Source: Liquidambar formosana (lineage: Eukaryota; Streptophyta; Magnoliopsida; Saxifragales; Altingiaceae). Taken from it: a DNA stretch of 64,000 nucleotides. The notes below the pieces were generated by a model that saw nothing but the letters and a program-made list of their open reading frames with translations, ran no database searches and was not told the DNA's origin. The DNA is taken from positions 23,957,607 to 24,021,606 of the forward strand of contig CM077832.1 of NCBI GenBank assembly GCA_039720395.1, written 5' to 3'. A program made the position numbers and the translations under genes. Of the stretch, positions 44,680-56,871 are shown piece by piece; position 1 is the stretch's first letter; every line of letters starts with the position of its first letter.

Positions 44680-45180
44680 CTGTTTTTTTTTTTTTTTTTT
44701 TTCCTTTTATTTCGTGGATCAGACTTGTTTTAAACTTTACATTCGGGGTTGTGCACTCATGTTACTCATTTCTCCTTCCCTTTCTTGTATGGATGATATT
44801 ATTTTGCAATAACCTGAAATCTTTTATTATTGCGTTGTTATGTTTCAATTGTGCCGTGAATTTAATCATCCTGCCAATATTGCAAAGCAAGTCGATGTGT
44901 CGAGTACTCGAAGAGTTAAAACTGCCTAAAACACCTTCAAATAATCGTACCAAATATGCGTACGCATAAAACATATGTGCGTACGCACATATTGGAATAG
45001 GCTGGGATAAAATATGCGTACGCACAAACTTTTGGTGCGTAAGTATGTTTCAAATGTGCGTACGCACATTTACCCTTACTTCCCTATTTTCATACCTTCC
45101 AAAAACGAAACCAGGAAACCCTGGTACTGCCTATAAACCCAGGCTTGGCCTTGCGCCTCCTTCCCCACAAGTTAGAATTC
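44680..45180 (+). promoter_or_regulatory. Spacer and putative promoter between the two antisense genes
   Basis: A T run follows the PMD stop. 44955-45075 has five motifs: ATGCGTACGCAT, GTGCGTACGCAC, ATGCGTACGCAC, GTGCGTAAGTA and GTGCGTACGCAC. A TATA-like CCTATAAACCC is at 45130-45140, about 40 bases before the next ATG, so the motif cluster sits just upstream of a core promoter. Confidence 0.6.
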
Positions 45181-46500
45181 ATGGAGGCCTCCCAACTTAG
45201 CAAAGTGATTTCCCGGTGGCTAACGTCCTTCAGCGATTCGGCCAAGGCTGAATTCAATGAACTCTTTGGCCTACTGTGCATCTTCCATTACTGTCAGGTG
45301 GATATCAACTACCTTTTCCTTCATGTGGCTGCTGAATTTTGGTACCCGTCTCGCCATGTGTTTCGGTTCAACTGTAACGAGCTATGCCCGACCATTGAGG
45401 ATTTCGGCAGGATACTGGGACGTACTACCTTCAATAGTTTGCGTGTGCTGGTGACGGAAAAGGTCACTGCAGATGAGGTTGCTCAGTTTCTCGGACTCTC
45501 TACGAGGCTGGTGAAGTAATGGGTAAAGGATTTTTGTATCGACATCCCTTCCTTGTCGCAGTACTTTATCAACTGCCCAATGCCCATCGGGGAGGCTCGC
45601 GTCTTCTATTTGCGTGCTGCATGCATTTGTGCCTTGGCCACTCTTTTCTTTTTGGAGGAGCAGAACAAGATAGAGACCTTCATTGTTCGTTCTCTTACTG
45701 AGATAAGAAGTTTCAACCCGAGTATGATGATTCTTGCCGGTACTCTTAACGGTTTGGATCGAGTTGTGCGCACTGAGAGCTTTTTCTTTGATGGCAGTCC
45801 CCTCCTACTGTAGGTGCTCGAGAGATCCCCTATCTTTCCCGTTCATCATTTTTTTTTTCTTTCCTGGAATTTGCCTGAATGTGCGTACGCATATAGTAAA
45901 TGTGCGTACGCACATTTATAACCCCTGTTTCTCTCCTTTTGGCAGATTTGGCTGTACGAGCGCCTGCGGTTAGTTGCTGAGCCAAAGATGAGCATCTGGA
46001 CTTATCATCCTCAGCACTATCGCTACCGAAAGCTACAAGCTCCTTTTCCGTCTGTCGAGGAGACCTGAGAGATGCTGGATACCATTCCTTGTCATGCGAT
46101 CTTATGGTATTGCCCCTGGTGGCGAGTTACTTATGCTGTAAAGAAGCTTGTGTTCTCTTACTGCGTTATGATGGTCGGTCTTAAGGAGGTCTCTTTCTAC
46201 TTGCTCCTCCGTATCCATCTCCAATATGGGGAAAAACAAGAACCTATCAAATATTGGCATCTCGGGTATACTTGCCCATGGTCCCCTAGGGTAGTGGAGT
46301 GTATCGAGGATGAGTGGCACAACCAAGCCGTATATTGGTGTATCTCAGCCCCCAAAGTGATCAGTCCATCGGGAAGTTACTACACATGGCTGGCTGCTGA
46401 CATGGAGAGGGAAGTGGAAGCTGAAGAGACATACAAGTGGAAGAGGGATGCTGAAGATGAAGAGGGAGTGAACAAGAGGGCAAAAGATAATTCTACTTAG
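45181..46500 (+). pseudogene. DUF7745-like gene, antisense in the Gypsy element
   Basis: ATG at 45181 (MEASQLSKVISRWL). First exon 45181 to about 45815, in one frame with a single stop at 45517-45519: FWYPSRHVFRFNCNELCPTI, then IDIPSLSQYFINCPMPIGEA and RAACICALATLFFLEEQNKI. Intron about 45816-45945 carrying two TGCGTACGCA motifs; the acceptor TTTTGGCAG is clear, the donor is not. Last exon 45946-46500: IWLYERLRLVAEPK, a stop at about 46069, then LWYCPWWRV, CPWSPRVVECIEDEWHNQ and a charged C-terminus RDAEDEEGVNKRAKD. The order matches plant DUF7745 proteins as I recall them, which are related to retroelement-linked mobile-domain proteins of unknown role. It ends 160 bp from the pol end on the other strand. 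Confidence 0.65.
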
Positions 46501-46659
46501 TGAATGAGCTCAAATGATTTGGTTTCATTTATGCATTTCCTTTCCTTTCTTATGAGTTAACAAATAAGCATCAAAAGATGTACTGATCTTTACCATTATC
46601 AATGAAGAATTATTATATTAATATGAGCACCGCATTACACAAAGTTAGCACACCTTTTC
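46501..46659. other. Convergent 3' spacer between antisense gene and pol
   Basis: 159 bases separate the stop of the + strand gene (46500) from the pol stop (46660, - strand). AT-rich, presumably with polyadenylation signals for the + strand gene (ATTATCAATGAAGAAT at 46595). Confidence 0.6.
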
Positions 46660-48555
46660 CTATACATAATATTTGCGAAGCCTATCCATGTTGATTGGAT
46701 GATTGAACTCATTGCTATCTCCGTCCATAAGCTTAACAGCACCTCCGGGAAGAATTGTCTTAATGATGTAAGGCCCCATCCAGTTTGGCTTGAATTTTCC
46801 GCGGGGGTCAAATACTGGTGCTCGAAATTCCTTAAGTACCAAATCCCCTTCTTTTAAGTTCCGTGGTCTAACTCTTTTGTTAAAAGTTCGGGCCACATGG
46901 CGTTGATAACCTTGCACATGATAAGATGCTTTTAACCTCTTTTCTTCTAACAATACCAATTGCTCATATCTTTCCCGTATCCAATCTACTTTTGGAATTC
47001 CACTCTCTATCGCTACCCACAGCGATTGCATTTCCATCTCTATAGGCAAAACAGCCTCCATTCCTTATACCAATGAGTATGGGGTTGCTCCCGTGGAGGT
47101 TCTTACGAACGTCCTATATTCCCACAATGCATACGGTAATTTTTCAGCCCAATCTTTGTAAGTTACGGCCAACTTTTCCAGGATGGTCTTAACGTTCTTG
47201 TTGGCGGCTTTGACAGCTCCGTTGGTTTGTGGCCTATAAGGGGAAGACTGGTGGTGTTGGATTTTGTATTTCTCGAACATGCGCTTGACCTCATCCTCGA
47301 ATTGTGTGCCGTGATCTGAGATGATCTCATGTGGTACCCCATAACGACAGACTATATTGGTTTCTATGAACTTAGTCACTTGCTTAGATTTCAATTTTGT
47401 GTAGGCAGCTGCTTCTACCCACTTGGTGAAATAATCAATAGCCACTAGGATATACTTGTATCCTCCCGTAGCAGCTGGTTTGATTTCTCCGATAATATCT
47501 ATGCCCCATGCAGAGAATGGCCAAGGGGCACTTAACTGATGCAACTCAACTGGCGGCATGTAGTTGGAACTGGAATATATCTGGCACTGATGACATTTTC
47601 GAACATACTTTACGCAATCGTTCTTCATGGTACTCCAATAGTACCCCAACCTCATAAGCTTTTTGGCTAGCATTCTTCCATTAATGTGTGGCCCGCATTC
47701 CCCCTCGTGAACCTCCCTCATTAATGTTTCCCCGATGTTCTGATCGACACATAACAGATGAATTCCGTCATAAGACCTTTTGAACAATTTCCCCTCGCAG
47801 ATGATGAACTGTGTAGCGAATAATCGCAAGACCCTTCGTCCTTTCTTATCGGCTCCTACAAGGTATTCCTCTTTTCCCAAGAGGTTCCAAACATCATAGT
47901 ACCAAGGATTTCTGTCATCGGGCTCCCCGTCAATCAGTGCAATCATTTCTTCATGCGCTGGCCTAGACTTTTGCTGGACGACCAATGGCTCTATCTGGGT
48001 TCCGCAAGGTATTCGGATTAGTGAAGCTAAAGTAGCCAAAGCATCCGCAAACTGGTTGTGGATCCGAGGAAGTGGGGTAAATGTTATCTTCTGGAACTTC
48101 TGTGCTAACTTCTCTAAGTAGCTCTGATAGGGTTTCAAATGCTCTTCTCGGGTTTTCCAAATCCTCTGAACTTGGGAAATTACTAAAGCCAAATCCCTAT
48201 ATACTTCTACCTCTTCTGCCCCTAACACCAATAATGCCTCTAGACCTGCAATGCACGCCTTGTATTCCGCCGTGTTATTTGAGTTCGGGAAGTTCAATTT
48301 AAACGATAGTGGCATATGGGACCCATCTGGAGTAATTAAGAGAACTCCCACCCCATCTCCATATTGATTAGAAGTCCCATCGAAGTACATCTTCCATGGT
48401 CCAACGCAATCTATAACAAAGAGGTCTTCATCAGGAAATTCATCGTTCAAAGCTTGTCCTGGGATCGGATTCTCAGCGCAATATTCCGAGATTGCCCTCC
48501 CTGTGATGGATTTTTGCGTTACGTATGTGAGTTCAAACTGGGCCAATAAAGCCAA
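46660..48555 (-). pseudogene. Gypsy archaeal-type RNase H and integrase
   Basis: Reading down the - strand: aRNase H at about 48405-48015 with MYFDGTSNQYGDGVGVLL, the Glu in NTAEYKACIAGLEAL and the final Asp in NQFADALATLASL; then the integrase zinc finger (GPHINGRMLAKKL, CHQCQ), the first catalytic Asp in WGIDIIGE and the second in ISDHGTQFED. Where the catalytic Glu of the DDE triad should be, the codon at 47209-47211 encodes Lys (NGAVKAANK). An in-frame stop at 47062-47064 separates 47061-46660, the integrase C-terminus with GPYIIKTILPGGAVKLMDGD. The extra RNase H is a marker of Tat elements. Integrase would insert the cDNA into the host genome. Confidence 0.9.
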
Positions 48556-49028
48556 CCATCATGATAACCGTCCGTTCAACACAGGCTTTTCGAACAAATA
48601 CTTGAGTGGATCTATCCTGGCTATTAGCTAGACCTCGAAACTTAACAAGATGTGCCTCAACCTTTGCACAGTCCAAACCAATGCGAAACAAGATTTTTCT
48701 ATGGCATTATATCTCGCCTCGTACCCCTGTAGCTTCTTACTCAAGTAGTATATAGCCCGTTTACAGCTCCGATCGTCCTCTTGTGCTAACATGCTTCCCA
48801 GAGCTTCCTCAAAAAGAGACAAGTATAACAGTAGAGGTTTCCCAGGGCGAGGGGGGACCAGTATTGGTGGGTTCAATAGATACCTCTTGATGGTGTCGAA
48901 GGCTTCTTGGCATTGCTCGTTCCATTCCTTCGGCTCTCCCTTCCTGAGCAACTTAAAGATTGGTTCACAGGTTGGAGTGAGTTTTACGATAAACCGGCTT
49001 ATATACTGTAATTTTCCCAAGAACCCTC
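48556..49028 (-). pseudogene. Gypsy RT-linked RNase H (first RNase H domain)
   Basis: 49028-48628 encodes FLGKLQYISRFIVKLTPTCE, the RT thumb/connection, then QCQEAFDTIKRYLLNPPILV and AIYYLSKKLQGYEARYNAIE, the original Gypsy RNase H. The domain lacks the usual DAS opening: LYLSLFEEALGSMLAQ has Leu-Ser where Asp is normal. That fits the known decay of this domain in elements having the second RNase H. Its RT half continues at 51821 after a solo LTR insertion. A stop at about 48625 follows. Confidence 0.85.
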
Positions 49029-51820
49029 TGTGAACCCCGGAAATTGGGCCCACGAGGGATTGAAAAGAAAGTGGGTTTGAAAAAGAAAAAGGAAAGGAGT
49101 CGCCACCTTATTTTTTAAAGGAAACAAGGAAAACCCTAAAAATAGTTTGTTTTAGGAAAACAATTTGAATGACTCCATAAAAAAGGAAAGGCAAAAACCA
49201 ATCTTTTGAAAACCAAAGAAATCGGGGATTCGGAGGCTAAGTTATGACATGGGAAGGTTCTAGGCAAAGCCTATAGGCACCCATGTCACCCTTTCGGTCT
49301 CTCAGTTCATTTGGGCTAAATTAAAGTCTTTCCATACAAAAATCAGCAAGTATATCATCACAAGAATTGCATGCATATCATATATTTCATTCATCTATCC
49401 ATGCATAATAAGCAAATAAAAACAGAAAATAAAAAGAAGAAAAGAAAACATAAATAAACCTAGGATGCTTGGATCCTAGAACGGACTTGAGCCTCACGAA
49501 GAGCGCCTACGTACCATGCAACGAAATACATGGATCAAAGTCCACGTAGTTCGATTAGAATTAGGGTTAAGACCTAATATAAACCTATGGTTAAAACCCT
49601 AGGTTTCCTTATTTGATCAAAAGAGTTGAATATGATAGAAAGTTTGATTTTAGGAAAGAAATCCACAAGATGGAAACTTTAATAAAAACAAGAATTTTGT
49701 TGGTTAAGGAAACCTCTAATTAAACCATAGGATCATATTAAAAATTAACCCTAAATAGGGAGAAGAGAATGAGTTAAGAAGAAAGGTGAATTGGGGCACC
49801 TTCACACCCACTTACCTGAGCGCAATTAGCTCCAAGCATTTAGCCATTTCAGACATAAGCAGCCCTATTTGCCATGGGACAAATACCACACCTATTTGCA
49901 CCCTTACAAGTGCTCAAAACCATGCAAAAACACTAACATGCAAATCTGGACAGAATAGTATTATGACCTAAAATCATCCACTAAGCATGCCAATAGCAAA
50001 AACAGCGAACAATAATAAGTCCTAACATATTCCTAGAACCATATCATGCATAAAAACCCTAAAACATACTAACATGCATGCAAAACTATCATGTTTACTC
50101 CATATGAAAAACATATACAGCAAACACGAAGAAAAACCAAATAAAAAAGTCTACTTTATCATGCTATATGAAAACAAACACGAAACAATGACTCTAAAAC
50201 CCTAAACTCACAAATATGCTTAAAAACATACAAAACATACTTTAATCATGCTAAAACCAAACTAAACAGAAATTAAATCATGCATATTAACTAACTAAAG
50301 CAATATAACATGATGAAAATCCTAACTCTAACATGCAATGACACTAATCCTAGCACAAGGACAAACAGGAGCACAAGAATCACAACTATGCATTAAAAAC
50401 CTAAAGGACAGCCCTAAAGCATGCTAATCAGTAGATAAAAAATAGATATTCCATGTATATTAACTAGCTAGAGTGTTAATACATGATAAAAAAGTTACCT
50501 TTAACATGCAATAGGCCTAACCCATATGAAAACCTAGTTTAAGCTTGAATAGAGAAGGAGAATACCTTAGGAAGGGCCTTCCTTGCTGCTGTATGCAATT
50601 GTTCGTGGCTCCTCAGGTCTTTAGAGTGAATCAAACCAACACGAATCCTCCTCTTTGTCAAAGTGGTATCACAGCAAAGAGATGAAAACTCACTCAACTT
50701 TGAAAAGAAATAGAAAACAAAAAGAGAACAAGAGAAAAGAAAAAGTGATTCTCGTCACTTTGCAGCAGCAGCAACTTCAATCGCGTTTTTGGGTATGAAA
50801 ACGTTGGATTTGGACAAAGCTTGTGAAATACAAAGTTGTAGAGAATTGAATTATCTTTCTAACAAGACCAATTTCATCAAATTCTGACTTCGGATGAAAA
50901 AGTTATGATTAAAATACGACTGCTGGTTTTCAGAAAATCTGCTGCTGAATTATGACGAATTTCACTCCCTCCAAACCCTCATCTCCTCTCCCTTGTTTAA
51001 AGACATTAAGAGAGTATTTATAGCTGAAATCTGGAGTTTCCCTTTCCTTCCTGGACTAGGTTTCCTTGGAGAATAATCAAAAGGTATTTTATAATGATAA
51101 AAGACTTCTAATCTGAATAGGAAAAGGAAATTGTCTTTTATAAAAATTGGGAGACTGACCGTTAACACGCATGCACATGTATCGTATGTGCGTACACACA
51201 CTCATCACATACGTACACGTGTTAGTGTCATGATAAAAATGGCTAATTTAATAAAATAATTTTCTTTTCATTTTAACCAAAAATCTCATGCTGTGATTCG
51301 CACTAATTCTTCAAGGATAATCCGTAAATAACCACACTAAACTCATCATCAGGCCATATCAAAATTGAACTTCATGAAACACTTTTGAGGGTAAAATGAT
51401 GACTAATGAAAGTCAATTTGAAAAGATTTGGTTGGTAATTGTGAGTCAATTAGAGCTAACCCAAGGAAGGGTCAATTAACCAACTTGAACCACATCGAGC
51501 CATTTTAATCCCGAGCCATTGACTTACCAAATTGACACTAAAAATACCTCTTATGCATCCATATGAACTCCAATTGACAATTTGGAGATCATTCCAAGGT
51601 CAAATGAAAAGTTTGGGACTTAAAAGACGATTATGCCCCTCAAGTCACAAAAGCTCTTATTATCCCTCAAGATCAACTCCAATTTGAACCAAAATTCATA
51701 TCCATTGTCCTTGTGACTCTAGAAAACTAATGCAAGTGACTAGACTCAAAAACAAAACAAAAACATGCATGAAATGATGAGCCCTAGTAAGGTGGTGCAA
51801 AAATGGGGTGTGACACCCTC
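49024..51820 (-). mobile_element. Solo LTR inserted in the RT-RNase H region
   Basis: LTR 49029-51815 (2787 bp), TGTGAACCCCGG to GGTGTGACA on the + strand, with the perfect 5-bp duplication CCCTC (49024-49028 and 51816-51820). The pol reading frame is continuous across the duplicated site once the insert is set aside. On the - strand it starts TGTCACACCCC, has a TATA box CTATAAATAC at about 51012-51022 and the GGAGTCGCCACC element seen in Tat/Ogre LTRs. No PBS, PPT or coding part inside, hence solo. It includes a small TGCGTAC-type cluster at 51165-51220. Confidence 0.9.
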
Positions 51821-52790
51821 TGACTTCCTTCTCCGTAGCAGGAGGTGGCTTCTCTAAGATCGCCTTTACCTTGAGTGGATCCACTTCGATACCTCTACTG
51901 CTTACAATATAACCTAGTAACTTCCTTGACGTGACCCCGAAAGTGCATTTTTAGGGATTCAACCTTAAACTGTATGTTCGTATCTGCCTGAAGAACTTCC
52001 TCAGGTTTTCCAAATGTCCCTCTCGAGTCTCTGCTTTCACAATCATATCATCTATGTACACCTCAACCTCCTGGTGCATCATATCATGTAGCAAAGTTGT
52101 AGCCATCCTTTGATAGGTGACTCCAGCGTTTTTTAACCCGAATGGCATGACCGTGTAACAGTAAGTGCCCCATCCGGTGGTAAAGGTCGTTTTGCTCATA
52201 TCGGCAGGTGCCATCCGTATCTGATTATATCCTGAGAAACCGTCCATAAATGACATCAATGCACTCCCTGCGGTGTTGTCCACCATAACATCTATATGTG
52301 GCAATGGAAAGTCGTCTTTTGGACAGGCTTTATTGAGATCCCTATAATTTATGCAAACCTGAACTCGCCCGTCCTTCTTTGGCACTGGTACTATGTTTGC
52401 TATCCAATCAGCTTGATCCACAGCTTTTATAAACCCCACTTTTAGCAACTTTGTAACCTCTTCTTTGACCTTCAACGACCATTCTGGTAACATTCTCCTC
52501 AATCTCTGCTTTACTGGTTTTGCTCCATCTCAAATAAGGATGTGATGCTGAGCGATTTCTGGGTCTATGCCAGGCATATCCTCATATGACCATGCGAACA
52601 CTTCTTGAAATTCTTGTAAAAGGGTCGATAGGCTTGCCTGTTCATGCATAGTTAGGGTGGAGCCAATTTGTATGCTTTTGGGATTCTCTGTGGTGCCTAT
52701 ATTAATAATAATAGTTTCTTCTTTGATAGGTTCAATTTTTCCATCTTGGTCCCTATTAATTAACTCATTTGGATTTAGAAGGTCATGCAT
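51821..52790 (-). pseudogene. Gypsy reverse transcriptase
   Basis: 52790-52530: the segment before RT (LSTLLQEFQEVFAWSYEDMP) common to Tat elements. 52502-51951: RT with NIVPVPKKDGRVQVCINYRD, FMDGFSGYNQIRM and the catalytic VEVYIDDMIVKA. 51884-51821: EVDPLKVKAI-like connection (MDPLKVKAILEKPPPATEKE). Stops at 52527-52529 and 51948-51950. It would synthesise the cDNA. Confidence 0.9.
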
Positions 52791-53569
52791 TGGATAGCTT
52801 CGTCATTGGGGGACTCATTCAAATAAGCAAAATAAGATTTTATTGCATCATTGGAAATTTGGGTTACATTGGTGGATTTTTTAGCAACAGACTCGTTCCC
52901 AGACCTCAGCTTGACTTTAGAAAGGACAGACTTTTTGTTTATTTTGACACCATAGGTGATTTCAACCTTGTGTTCCCAAATCCAAGCACTAGTGTTCCCA
53001 TCAGCCGCAGAGATGAACTCGGAGGGGTTGACAGTTCCAGTGTTCTTACTCAAAACCAGCACATCCTCATTGTGTTTGGCAGACAACAGGAGATCCTAGC
53101 TTGCCTGATCTACATTCTCAACCCAATCCTGTTCTTCAAGGGTCTTAACAGTCTTCGAGCTTATGTCTCTGAGGGTTAATTTTTCTTGAAAAAATACTTC
53201 TAACCCCATCTCCTTCTTTCCACTTCTCTGATTCACCCATGGTTTAGGGAAACTGCAATAAGGGAAATCTTCTCCTTCTTTTACGAAATTTCCGTTAAGT
53301 GTATCAATATTCTTGGGAAAACGTTCCTTATTCTCGTCTGTGTACCCGAGTCCCCTACGATTGTTCTGCATGTGGAATTCTGGGAATTCAGTGATGCCAT
53401 CTCCTCTCTTTCCCAACCCCATGCCAGGTATATATCCAAACTTCTTCATGATGTGGGCCACGATGTGATTGATATTTTCCCCAAAATCCGGGGACACCTT
53501 CTCCTTTTCCGTACCTGCTCTGTCAATCACCTGTATGAATTCGAAGCCCCTCCATTCCAGCTCATTGCT
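52791..53569 (-). pseudogene. Gypsy protease-RT linker with G-patch motif
   Basis: 53530-53096 encodes MKKFGYIPGMGLGKRGDGIT, a G-patch-like glycine motif (about 53449-53375) known in several plant Gypsy polyproteins between protease and RT; it may bind RNA. 53086-52775 is a less conserved spacer. Stops at 53567-53569 and a frame change near 52780. Confidence 0.7.
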
Positions 53570-54100
53570 CTATTCTTTTATCCCCAAGACCTGATCGGTG
53601 ATCTCCCTATCCCCATGAATTACCAAGATACCTCCATCCCATGGCAATTTGATTTTCTGATGCACAGTGGAAGGAACTGCCTGCAGATGGTGTAGCCAAG
53701 TCCTTCCTAATAGTAAGTTATAGTTGGCAGGGATGTCCATGACACAAAACTCAACTGCTGATTCCACTGGTCCTACTTTACATATTATCTTGAAAGTCCC
53801 CATCACACTTTAGCAACCATTGTCATATCCTCTGACTGTTACTGCCGACGGTGAGAGATTTTCCTCTGTTATCCCTAACTTTGTTGCAGTACGCATTGGG
53901 CAAACATTCAATGCCGACCCATTATCGACCAGAACCACCGGTATCTTTAGATCTTTACATTCCACAGTGATATATAGCGGCTTTGTGTGTTCGAACCCTT
54001 CAACTGATAAATCTTCTTGGGAGAAGGTCATCACGGCCTTGTTTATCGAGCTCACTCCCATGAGGGACAACACTTGTTCAGGAGTAGTTTCCATTGGCAC
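53570..54100 (-). pseudogene. Gypsy aspartic protease
   Basis: About 53990-53810 holds KIPVVLVDNGSALNVCP, with the active Asp in DNG(S), the form usual in Tat elements. After an in-frame stop at 53807-53809 the domain continues (FCVMDIPANYNLLLGRTWLH) with the second hallmark LLLGRTWL. It would mature the gag-pol polyprotein. Confidence 0.88.
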
Positions 54101-55813
54101 CTCTGTTTGTGCTAAGGCATCCAGTAGGACTTGACGGTGTTTCTTTGAGGCAGTTATCAAACCCCAAATGCTTATGCTTGCCTGCGTCCTTTTTAGTTGT
54201 TTCAAGACCCGATCTTCCTCTTCTTCTTCTCCCAGGCGCCCCATTCTTTCCCTTATTTTCTCGATGTCTACCTCTTGGTTTATTTCCCAGCCCGGGTGAT
54301 CTACTTCTAGAAATCTGGGCTTGAAGTGTCTTCTGGAGCGAGTTAGATGCATGGAATCTTTTCTCATTTCTACCCAAATATCTTCTTCTTCACTATCATA
54401 ATCTTCCCACGGAGCCTTCTTTGTACTGATCACTAGAATGAATTCCGACGGATCCTCGATCTTATTCGCACAACCGATTAGATTCATAAATGCTGGGGGC
54501 GGTGCATTCCTAAAATCTGGGAGCGGATTACTCTGTATGTTTGGCTTATTGCTGCTTGGCGGTGGTAGTTTCCCTGAATCAATTAAATCCTGGATTTCAT
54601 TCTTCAGACGCATGCAATTATTGGTTCTGTGATCGATGCGCTGGTGGAAATCACAAAATTCGTTCTGTCTCCAGTGCGGGAGAATAGGGTTGGGAAGCGC
54701 CCTAGGTTCCAATGGCTTTAAATGTCCCCTTTTGTTCAGATTGGCCAAAGCTTTTGACAATGGGACTCCTAGGTCGTGGTATACCCTTGGAGGCTTCTGT
54801 GTTGCTTGGGCTTGTTGGACGACCCCTACCGTGGCTTGTGTTTGGGTTCCACCACCAACTTTGTTGCCTCCGTTCCCACTGCTACTACCAGAACCATACA
54901 TCTTCTTCTGTCTGTCCACTTGACCACGGTGAATGGCATCCTCAATGCGGTTCCTACATTGGTACAATTGCTCAAAATTCATAACTAAAGAAGTCAACAT
55001 GCGATCGAAGTAGACAGGCGTCAAGTTCCACAGGATGATGTTTATCTGGTCGATTTCAGTAGGTCTATTTACCATTTTGACAGCTTTAGCTCTCCACCAA
55101 GTCAGAAATTCAGAAAACGTTTCATCCGATTTCTGCCTCGTCATCTCTAGGTCCCTCAAGGTGACATCCAGCATAGTGTTGTAAGCATACTTGCTGGTGA
55201 ATTCCGAAGCAAGTTGTTCCCAAGAATCTGTGACTTTTGAGTCGAGGGCGTAGTACCATTTTGAAGCATTCGACGGGAGGGACAAGGGGAAGGCATACAA
55301 GACTTATTTGGGAGTTAACCTCCTCATCCTAGCGATACTCAAGTACTGGCGCAGATGCTGTTTGGGGTCACCGGTGCCATCAAACTTCTTATAATCAGCT
55401 ATCTTGAATTTCGGGGGAAGCTGTACGTTTAACTCAGTCGTGATTCCTGCCATAGAGTACATGTAGTCATCCATGCTTTGCGATTTTTGCCATGCTGTCT
55501 GCATCCGGTCCATTCGAGCTTTCACGTCGGCGTTTTCCGCTGCCAGTTTCTCTACCCGGGCATCCTTTTCTTTGGCTTTTTTCCTCTTTAAGTAGTCCTC
55601 GTAGTCATCATCTTCCCACCTTGGGTGTTCCTCTTCATTTCCTTTAGGTTCCCATTTTTCCTCAGTCTCAAGTTGTTCTTCTTCTCCTGACTTTCCTTTC
55701 CCTTTTTCCAGCTTGGTGACACGATCCCTCATCTCATTCATGAAGCCCCTCATCTCGGCTTTGTCGCTTCTCATCTGTTCAAGGATATCAGCTAGAGTCA
55801 CTTGCTTTGCCAT
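54101..55813 (-). pseudogene. Gypsy gag
   Basis: ATG at 55813-55811 (MAKQVTLADILEQMRSDKAE). 55813-55304 is charged (KGKGKSGEEEQLETEEKWEP) and has an N-terminal predicted helix. An in-frame stop at 55301-55303 leads to 55300-54900 with the retrotransposon gag core (SNASKWYYALDSKVTDSWEQ, FSEFLTWWRAKAVKMVNRP). A knuckle-like CDFHQRIDHRTNNC (C-x2-H-x4-H-x4-C) lies near 54650-54610. It would form the particle and bind RNA. An alternative upstream extension to 55993 exists but the ATG at 55813 fits the usual gag start. Confidence 0.85.
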
Positions 55814-56108
55814 TTTACTTGTTGCAACCCTCCTAAGCCTATTGGTGGTTGGAGATTGAGCCCAAACACAACTAAATGCTATTCTTGGTGTCGAATTAAT
55901 CTTGCTAAAAGGAGAATGAGCGTGAATGAGTACCTTCCCCAATTTAAAGTTTTCTTTTTCAAGTCTTTTATCCATGTCATACCTCATCATCAAACCTTAT
56001 CGTGTTTACTAAATCTTCAAAGGTTCGATGATAGGTAGACCTCTCTTGTGCAGTCGAAAACATCATTTCATTCTTGGCCCATTACAATGCACTCATTTGG
56101 GATCCAAA

Positions 56109-56144
<36 letters not shown>

Positions 56145-56850
56145 GGTTTGGTCCTATTACAGATTTACTTTTCACCTCACTTTCCTCTCGTTGGGCCTTG
56201 GATGCAATGGTGCTTGGACTTTGGCCTAGCTTAGGAGGTTATGGCTACTCCCCATAGATCCCTAGTCCTTTACTACTAATAGGCCCAACTCACATGTAAA
56301 TTCTTTTTGTTTGAGCCCACGATACACACATCTTACAACTCACTTGGATCATGAGCCCAATGGATTTTTTTTTTCATTAGTCCGACGGGCCTAGGTCCAA
56401 TTACATTGCCACACAATCTTCCCTCAAACGGGCTCCAACTCAGAAAATTTACATTAAGGTGGGCCTCGTCCCATACCCGTGCTAGAAAATGAATGCAACA
56501 TGACATGCGATGCAACACACATTCATACAAGGTCAGGTAAAGGCCTCGAGGGTCACTAGTGTGGTTGGTCAGGATGGGGTATCTCCTTCAAAAGTTACCC
56601 AGGCTAGGGTGCTCAAAGAGCAATCCGTTAACGTACTCACTAACTTGTCACAGGTTAGTGGCACAGGTCGTGGGCTGATTGTGCTGAGCCGAGTTGCCCA
56701 TAAGATCGAGTGGATCCCGGGTCTCTAATCAGACTTCCATCGAGGGGTAACGAAGTGCCAGGGTCGTGTGCGTGTGTGCAATTGTGCTTTAACCCAATTT
56801 AAAATTTCTCATTAATTAAAGCCAACAAAATACTTCGGAGTCTAACTCTC
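55814..56850 (-). other. Untranslated leader of the Gypsy element
   Basis: Lies between PBS and gag on the - strand. It has a 31-base T run at 56113-56143. No coding frame recognised. Ogre elements often carry an extra ORF before gag; none is visible here. Confidence 0.6.
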
Positions 56851-56870
56851 TGTCCCTAGTGGATTTGCCA
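56851..56870 (-). other. Primer binding site of the Gypsy element
   Basis: On the - strand TGGCAAATCCACTAGGGACA, one base inside the 5' LTR. It resembles the TGGCGACTC-GGGGA form used by Ogre/Tat elements with tRNA-Arg, with several differences. Confidence 0.6.
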
Positions 56871-56871
56871 A

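Noticed and set aside
54078..54377. - strand frame of 99 residues overlapping gag in another frame, and + strand frames at 53.8-55.0 kb
   Set aside because: Shadows of the gag-protease frame; no domain or start context of their own.
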